Shown: positions 59,645 to 64,000 of the stretch, one piece after another
Numbering within the stretch: the first letter of the stretch is position 1
Layout: every line of letters starts with the position of its first letter
Assembly: GCF_022348185.1 (NCBI RefSeq)
Contig: NZ_JAKRFD010000001.1
Location: 514,930-578,929, forward strand
DNA from: Epibacterium sp. Ofav1-8
GTDB lineage: Bacteria; Pseudomonadota; Alphaproteobacteria; Rhodobacterales; Rhodobacteraceae
Length of the DNA stretch: 64,000 bases
Direction of reading: 5' to 3'
Program-made: the position numbers and the translations under genes
Notes under the pieces: model-generated
Databases searched by the model: none
What the model saw: the letters and a program-made list of their open reading frames with translations, nothing else
What the model was told of the DNA's origin: nothing

Positions 59645-60063
59645 ACGCGGCGGCGGAGTTGACGCGCGTCCTTGTGGTGGATGACGACAAGTTCGATCAC
59701 CTTGCGTATCGGCGTCTCTTCAAAAAAGCGAATGCCGCTGTGGAGCTGATCCCCTGCTATTATGCGCGTGATGCGCTGGCGTATCTGCGCAGGCCGGACC
59801 ACGCCCCCTTTGATGCGATCTTTCTGGACATCAACATGCCAGCGATGAATGGTCTGGAGTTTCTCGCGGCGGCGTCGGCGGAATTCGGTGAAGCCTTTTC
59901 CCATCAGGTGGTTGCGGTGATCTCGACCTCGATGGATCCGCGCGACCAGGAAGCGGCGGAAGGCTACGACGCGGTCAAGGCGTTCTACAGCAAGCCGATG
60001 ACTATCGAGAAAATCGCTCATATCGGAGCCCTGGTGGCCGAGGCGCGCCGCGCCCACAGCTGA
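59641..60063 (+). CDS. Single-domain response regulator
   Basis: A 140-aa receiver. The acidic pair is in VVDDDKFDH, the phospho-acceptor Asp in IFLDINMPAMNG, the switch Ser/Thr in AVISTSMD and the Lys in YSKPM. No output domain is attached, so it works as a stand-alone relay or by protein binding. It is the predicted partner of the overlapping histidine kinase and the last gene of the stressosome operon. Confidence 0.92.
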   Translation: MNAAAELTRVLVVDDDKFDHLAYRRLFKKANAAVELIPCYYARDALAYLRRPDHAPFDAIFLDINMPAMNGLEFLAAASAEFGEAFSHQVVAVISTSMDPRDQEAAEGYDAVKAFYSKPMTIEKIAHIGALVAEARRAHS

Positions 60064-60137
60064 TGATGTCGCGCAGGCACGACAGCGATATGCGAACAGT
60101 TATCAGGACGTGTTCCCCTCAGCCTCCCGCGACCTGA

Positions 60138-60170
60138 AACGCCGAGGGTCAAAACGGCCTCATCGGCGTT
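60138..60170. terminator. Inverted repeat after the stressosome operon
   Basis: AACGCCGA and TCGGCGTT form a perfect 8-bp stem with a 17-nt loop, about 75 bp after the receiver stop. No T tract follows, so it is only a possible terminator. The rest of the 60064-60336 gap shows no gene, and I found no convincing cobalamin riboswitch in it. Confidence 0.4.
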
Positions 60171-60336
60171 GATGGGGCGGGTTTGCTGATCCGGTTGGGG
60201 TATCCAGCCCAATAGCCCGTGCCACCTGTCGGCACGTCAGGCGTCTTCATTCTGCCAGATGCAGGGTAGCCGCGATAACACGCGAGCCGCGCCGCCGTTT
60301 TCAGGCGCACGCCACATCCGACGCAGGAGAGCCAGC

Positions 60337-63300
60337 ATGTCCATTCGTTTCTTTTCCTCCCGGAACCGGCCGGTTCATTTGGGGCCGTTCCCGCTGGAGC
60401 GATTGAAGCGCTGCGATCATGCAGATCTGAGCGAGGTGCCGCCTTCGGCGCCGCTTGATTTCCGCCGGCCGCAAAAGCCCGACAGCATCATCAATGCGAT
60501 GTGCGAATATCAGGCGATGATGGATGCGATCCGCGACGGGCTGGTGAATGGCTCTCGCGGCGAGGTTCCGACCGATCTGCAAGAGCGATCAGATCACATC
60601 AAAGCTTTTGGGTACTTTGCGGATGCCTCCATGGTGGGCATCGGTCCGATGAGGGATGAGGCGCGTTTGGCACATCCTTGGCACAACCCGGATATCGACC
60701 GTCTGGCCGAGGATCTGAAGACGCGTCAGACCAAGACGCTGGCCTCGGGGATCGATATGATCATGGCGGACCTCAAAGAAGCCATGCAAGCGCCACCCAC
60801 CACGATTGGTGCGCATCGTCATGCGATTGTGTTCCTCTATGAAATGCCGCGTGATCCTCGCCCAAAAGAGGCGGGGTGTGACTGGATCGAGGGCGCGGAG
60901 GCGCATCGGGCCTGTTTGCGCAGCGCCGAAACGGCAGTGGTGATTGCCAACTACATCCGATTGCTGGGCTGGGATGCCAAGGCGCATACCGGGACGTCGT
61001 CTGATGTGGATCTGAACCGGCTCGCGGTTGCGGCGGGGTTGGTGCGTATGGAAGACGGCCAGCTTGTTGCGCCCTATTTGGGCACCCGATTTGGTCTGGC
61101 GGCCGTGACCACCGACTTTGACTTGGCTGAAGATCGTCCCTTGGCGCCGCTGCCCGAGCAGCCCGGACAAAACGGGCGCGATTTGCGCTGGTGGATCGGG
61201 GCAGGGGCAGAGCGGTCTGCCCTGAACGGTGATCCGTATAAAGACCGCGATTTTCGCGACGGCCCGCACCCTTTTGAGACACTGAAGCGGGTAGAGACGC
61301 CCACGACATATATAGATGAGGCGCGCGTGGCCCGTGTGCCCAAACGCGCCGATATGTTTGCCCGTGCCCAGTTCGGCGATATGGGCAAGGGGAACCAAAA
61401 GGCCGCGACCGGCGGGTTCTATGTCCGCAAGGCGGCGCCTTCGATGGCGCAGCGGCGGATGCTTGGGGCCTTTGTGCTGTTGCAGGACGGCACGCCTGCC
61501 GACGGGCCTCGTCCGACGGATGCCACGCTCAATGCGGATATGGTGAAGGCGGCGTCCTATTGGTTGGGGATTGATGCGGTCGGGATCAGCCGTTGCCCGG
61601 ATTGGACATGGTATAGCCATGACGCCACCGGCACACCCATTGTGCCGGATCAACCGCATGCGATTTCGATGATCGTCGATCAGGGGTTCGACACGACCGA
61701 GGGGACCTCTGGCGACGACTGGATTGCGGTTGCGCAATCCATGCGCGCGTATTTGCGGTTCTCACTGTTGGGGGGCGTGATTGCACGCCAGATCCGCAAT
61801 CTTGGTTATAAGGCCAAGGCGCATACGGTGATGGATGGCGAGGTTCTGCAACCGCCCTTGCTGTTGCTGTCCGGTCTGGGTGAGGTCTCACGCATTGGCG
61901 AGGTGATCCTCAACCCCTTCCTCGGTCCGCGCCTGAAATCCGGTGTGGTGACCACCGACATGCCGATGGCGCATGACAAGCCGATTGACTTCGGCCTGCA
62001 ATCCTTTTGCGAGTCCTGTAATAAATGTGCGCGCGAATGCCCGTCGGGCGCGATCACCGCTGGCCCGAAGCTGATGTTTAACGGCTACGAGATCTGGAAA
62101 TCCGACAGCCAGAAATGCACCACCTACCGGATCACCACGCCCGGCGGCGCGATGTGCGGGCGGTGCATGAAGACCTGTCCTTGGAACCTCGAAGGGATCT
62201 TTGCGGAAAAGCCCTTCCGCTGGGCGGCAATGAACATTCCCAAGGCCGCCCCTGCTTTGGCCCGGCTCGACGATATGCTGGGCCATGGCGAGATGAACCC
62301 GACCAAGAAATGGTGGTGGGATCTGGAGCTGGAAGAAGACGGTGCCTATCGCCCGACCCGGCATCCGGTGAATGCGCGGGATCTGCAAAAGGACCTCAAC
62401 CTGCGCTACGAGGACCAGACGCTGGCAGTTTACCCGGCGCACCTCGCACCGCACCCCTATCCCTATCCGTTTCCGATGGATCGCGAAGCCGGGATCGAAG
62501 CCTATCAGGCCATGATCACCGCTGAGGAATACAAACAGCGCCGGGAGCGGGGCGAAACAGGTGACTGGGATCACCTTTATACCAATGATGACGAGAGCCC
62601 GGTTCTGCAGGTGATCGTCTCAAAGGTCGAAGAGATGGCCGCAGGAGTCACAAAATACGAATTCCGTGCTGCCGATGGCTCCGATCTGCCGGAGTGGAGT
62701 GCCGGAGCGCATCTTGATATCGTCGTCGCCCCAGAGTTTCTGCGTCAGTATTCCATGTCGGGCAATCCGGCGGATCGCTCGCATTACCAGATTGGCGTGT
62801 TGCGAGAAGAGGCCGGGCGCGGTGGCTCAAAGCTTTTGCACAGGATCTTCTCGGAAGGGCGCCGGATTTTCATCTCTCGCCCGATCAATCACTTTCCGCT
62901 CGATGAAAGCGCCAGCAAGACTTTTTTGATGGGGGGCGGGATTGGGGTCACGCCGATGATTGCCATGGCGCACCGCTTGCATGCGTTGGGCGCGGAGTTT
63001 GAGTTCCACTATTCGATCAAGTCGCGGGAGCAGGGCGGCTACCTCGATGATCTCGCCCAGATGCCTTGGGCGTCCAAGGTCCACCTCCATGTATCACAAG
63101 AGGGGACGCGGGCAGCCTTTGACCAGATCCTGTCGGGGTATCAGCCGGGCTGCCACGTCTACACCTGCGGGGCCGCGCCCTATATGGAAGCTGTCATGAC
63201 TGCGGCTGAGGCTGCCGGTTTCCCGGAGGACGCAAGGCATCTGGAGTATTTCTCTGTGCCTGAGCAGCCAGAGTATGAAAATCATCCCTTTGTCTTGAGG

Positions 63301-63549
63301 CTGGCGCGTTCTGGTCGCGAGATCCAGGTGAGTGCGGAGCAAACCGCCACGGATGCATTGGCCGAGCAGGGCATCCATGTAGATGTAAAATGTGCTGACG
63401 GTATCTGTGGCGTCTGTAAATGCGGATTGCTGGCCGGAGAGGCTGAGCACCGTGACTTCGTTCTGTCCAAAGCGCAACGGCGCGATGCGATAGTCTTGTG
63501 CCAATCTCGCGCAGCAGACCCCGACGGGGTGCTGGAAATCGACCTATAG
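60337..63549 (+). CDS. Cytosolic reductive dehalogenase fused to FMN/2Fe-2S reductase (BhbA/NpRdhA-like)
   Basis: A 1070-aa fusion. The N-terminal about 700 residues form a corrinoid/iron-sulphur reductive dehalogenase: the first 4Fe-4S motif FCESCNKCARECP is at about 556-569, the second, CGRCMKTCPWN, at about 606-616. No Tat signal is present. Residues about 755-1070 form a phthalate-dioxygenase-reductase-like module with the FMN motif RQYSMSG (about 802), the NAD motif GGGIGVTPM and a plant-type 2Fe-2S site CADGICGVC (about 1019-1027) with a distal Cys in VLCQS. It is self-sufficient for NADH-driven, aerobic-type dehalogenation. AGGAGA precedes the ATG at 60337. Substrates are probably halogenated phenols. 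Confidence 0.93.
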   Translation: MSIRFFSSRNRPVHLGPFPLERLKRCDHADLSEVPPSAPLDFRRPQKPDSIINAMCEYQAMMDAIRDGLVNGSRGEVPTDLQERSDHIKAFGYFADASMVGIGPMRDEARLAHPWHNPDIDRLAEDLKTRQTKTLASGIDMIMADLKEAMQAPPTTIGAHRHAIVFLYEMPRDPRPKEAGCDWIEGAEAHRACLRSAETAVVIANYIRLLGWDAKAHTGTSSDVDLNRLAVAAGLVRMEDGQLVAPYLGTRFGLAAVTTDFDLAEDRPLAPLPEQPGQNGRDLRWWIGAGAERSALNGDPYKDRDFRDGPHPFETLKRVETPTTYIDEARVARVPKRADMFARAQFGDMGKGNQKAATGGFYVRKAAPSMAQRRMLGAFVLLQDGTPADGPRPTDATLNADMVKAASYWLGIDAVGISRCPDWTWYSHDATGTPIVPDQPHAISMIVDQGFDTTEGTSGDDWIAVAQSMRAYLRFSLLGGVIARQIRNLGYKAKAHTVMDGEVLQPPLLLLSGLGEVSRIGEVILNPFLGPRLKSGVVTTDMPMAHDKPIDFGLQSFCESCNKCARECPSGAITAGPKLMFNGYEIWKSDSQKCTTYRITTPGGAMCGRCMKTCPWNLEGIFAEKPFRWAAMNIPKAAPALARLDDMLGHGEMNPTKKWWWDLELEEDGAYRPTRHPVNARDLQKDLNLRYEDQTLAVYPAHLAPHPYPYPFPMDREAGIEAYQAMITAEEYKQRRERGETGDWDHLYTNDDESPVLQVIVSKVEEMAAGVTKYEFRAADGSDLPEWSAGAHLDIVVAPEFLRQYSMSGNPADRSHYQIGVLREEAGRGGSKLLHRIFSEGRRIFISRPINHFPLDESASKTFLMGGGIGVTPMIAMAHRLHALGAEFEFHYSIKSREQGGYLDDLAQMPWASKVHLHVSQEGTRAAFDQILSGYQPGCHVYTCGAAPYMEAVMTAAEAAGFPEDARHLEYFSVPEQPEYENHPFVLRLARSGREIQVSAEQTATDALAEQGIHVDVKCADGICGVCKCGLLAGEAEHRDFVLSKAQRRDAIVLCQSRAADPDGVLEIDL

Positions 63550-63794
63550 GACGAATGTCTGGAGGGCAGGCGGGCGACTCGAGTCGTCGATTCCGCATCG
63601 CCCTGGTGTGTGCCAGAGTTTCGAACGCAATATATAGACATGGCTTCATGATTCATCTCACGGCAAACCATTAAGCTTGGGGAGGGTGAGCAAAATCCTC
63701 AATGTCGGCATTACTTTAAGATTCTTGTAAGTGCTTGAAAACATGTTGTTTTGTTGGATGTGGGTGAAAAAATGACAGTTTTGCAAAAAAGGGG
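63550..63794. other. Intergenic DNA between the dehalogenase gene and the rRNA promoter
   Basis: 245 bp with no gene. It contains the 12-bp perfect palindrome CGACTCGAGTCG at 63575-63586, 26 bp after the dehalogenase stop. From about 63.66 kb it becomes AT-rich, with AAAAAATGACAGTTTTGC just before the promoter. That is typical of upstream activating DNA before rRNA operons. Confidence 0.6.
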
Positions 63795-63823
63795 TTGCGG
63801 GCATCTGAGGTTATGCTTAGAAC
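63795..63823 (+). promoter_or_regulatory. Probable rRNA operon promoter
   Basis: TTGCGG (-35, 63795-63800) is followed at 16-17 bp by TTAGAA/TAGAAC (-10, about 63817-63823) and a GC-rich discriminator (CCCCC). The AT-rich stretch directly upstream and the leader with boxA downstream fit an rrn promoter of Rhodobacteraceae. The exact boxes are by eye. Confidence 0.6.
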
Positions 63824-64000
63824 CCCCTTCACCGGCGGCGCTGAGGCGCTACGGGGCGCGGCGGAGACGCTGCTGACGGATCGGAAAGACGGTTTAGACG
63901 CTCAGGAGAGACTGGGGCATTCTTGGTTGGATGTAGGCGGTGGCGCTGCAAGATTTGCGCGACGGTCTGCTTTTGGGTCTTGGGTGTTTGCTCTTTGACA
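63824..64000 (+). other. rRNA operon leader (start of 16S precursor)
   Basis: The GC-rich leader runs to the window edge, and the 16S gene itself is not reached. TGCTCTTTGACA at 63989-64000 matches the boxA antitermination element TGCTCTTTAACA with one change. Similar leader text ending in CTTTGACA is familiar upstream of 16S genes in this family. A short open frame across it is not considered a gene. Confidence 0.75.

Noticed and set aside
60064..60336. Cobalamin riboswitch before the corrinoid-dependent dehalogenase
   Set aside because: A partial B12-box-like GCAGGAGAGCCAGC is really the ribosome site region; the rest of the riboswitch fold could not be found.
63795..63998. 67-codon frame in the rRNA leader
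   Set aside because: It begins inside the promoter and spans the leader; boxA and leader features explain the sequence better.
1..64000. tRNA genes, CRISPR arrays, insertion sequences, integrases or phage genes
   Set aside because: None was recognised by eye on either strand; no terminal inverted repeats, transposase motifs or spaced repeats were seen.

Overview
The window is GC-rich DNA that looks like a chromosome of the Rhodobacteraceae (Roseobacter group, Alphaproteobacteria). The lineage is inferred from two complete TRAP transporters, the overall gene families, and an rRNA-operon promoter and leader at the right edge that ends on a boxA-like sequence. No database search was possible, so the lineage and all functions rest on motif reading.

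Region 1 (about 0.35-25.9 kb, all minus strand) is an orphan biosynthetic gene cluster that makes sense only as discrete, non-modular carrier-protein chemistry. It holds a phosphopantetheinyl transferase, three AMP-forming ligases (two amino-acid-adenylation-like, one acyl-ligase-like), three small carrier proteins and three KASIII-like condensing enzymes with an apparent Cys-His-His triad. It also has two degenerate thiolase-fold proteins, a free acyl-CoA dehydrogenase (ACAD) and a truncated ACAD. Its signature gene is a PLP amino-acid decarboxylase fused to an ACAD. A P450-like protein lacking the haem-ligand cysteine, a luciferase-like flavoenzyme, a second FAD oxidoreductase and an alpha/beta hydrolase complete the enzymes. 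Two export systems are present: a MATE-type carrier and a HlyD/ABC/FtsX pump. The upstream regions of its two likely transcription units share a sequence element. A truncated membrane-anchored AraC-type regulator lies at the left edge.

Region 2 (26.5-39.4 kb) is a glucuronide/hexuronate catabolic locus. On the minus strand are a TRAP binding protein, beta-glucuronidase, a FadR-type GntR regulator and mannonate dehydratase. On the plus strand are TRAP permeases, a GH31 glycosidase, fructuronate reductase, glucuronate isomerase and a PfkB sugar kinase. Two TTGGT-N2-ACCAA palindromes lie in the divergent promoter region.

Region 3 (39.4-47 kb) carries three AidA/PixA-like (inclusion-body family) paralogues. 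Divergent from them are an unknown protein, a winged-helix/TPR regulator, a vanadium-haloperoxidase/PAP2-like protein with eight NAY tripeptide repeats, and a subtilisin-like protease. Strong hairpins close the region.

Region 4 (47.1-54.7 kb) has a Gfo/Idh/MocA dehydrogenase and a GntR/UTRA regulator, divergent from an operon of SsuD-like FMNH2 monooxygenase, aldo-keto reductase, flavin reductase and a TRAP transporter. The enzyme set resembles the oxidative sulfoquinovose (sulfo-SMO) desulfonation pathway.

Region 5 (54.9-56.0 kb) is a TetR regulator divergent from a RidA protein, with three 13-bp palindromes between them. Region 6 (56.2-60.1 kb) is a stressosome module: globin-STAS RsbR, RsbS, RsbT, RsbX-like phosphatase, an RsbU_N-type histidine kinase and a receiver. 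Region 7 (60.3-64 kb) encodes a cytosolic reductive dehalogenase fused to a ferredoxin/FMN reductase, then the rRNA promoter and leader.
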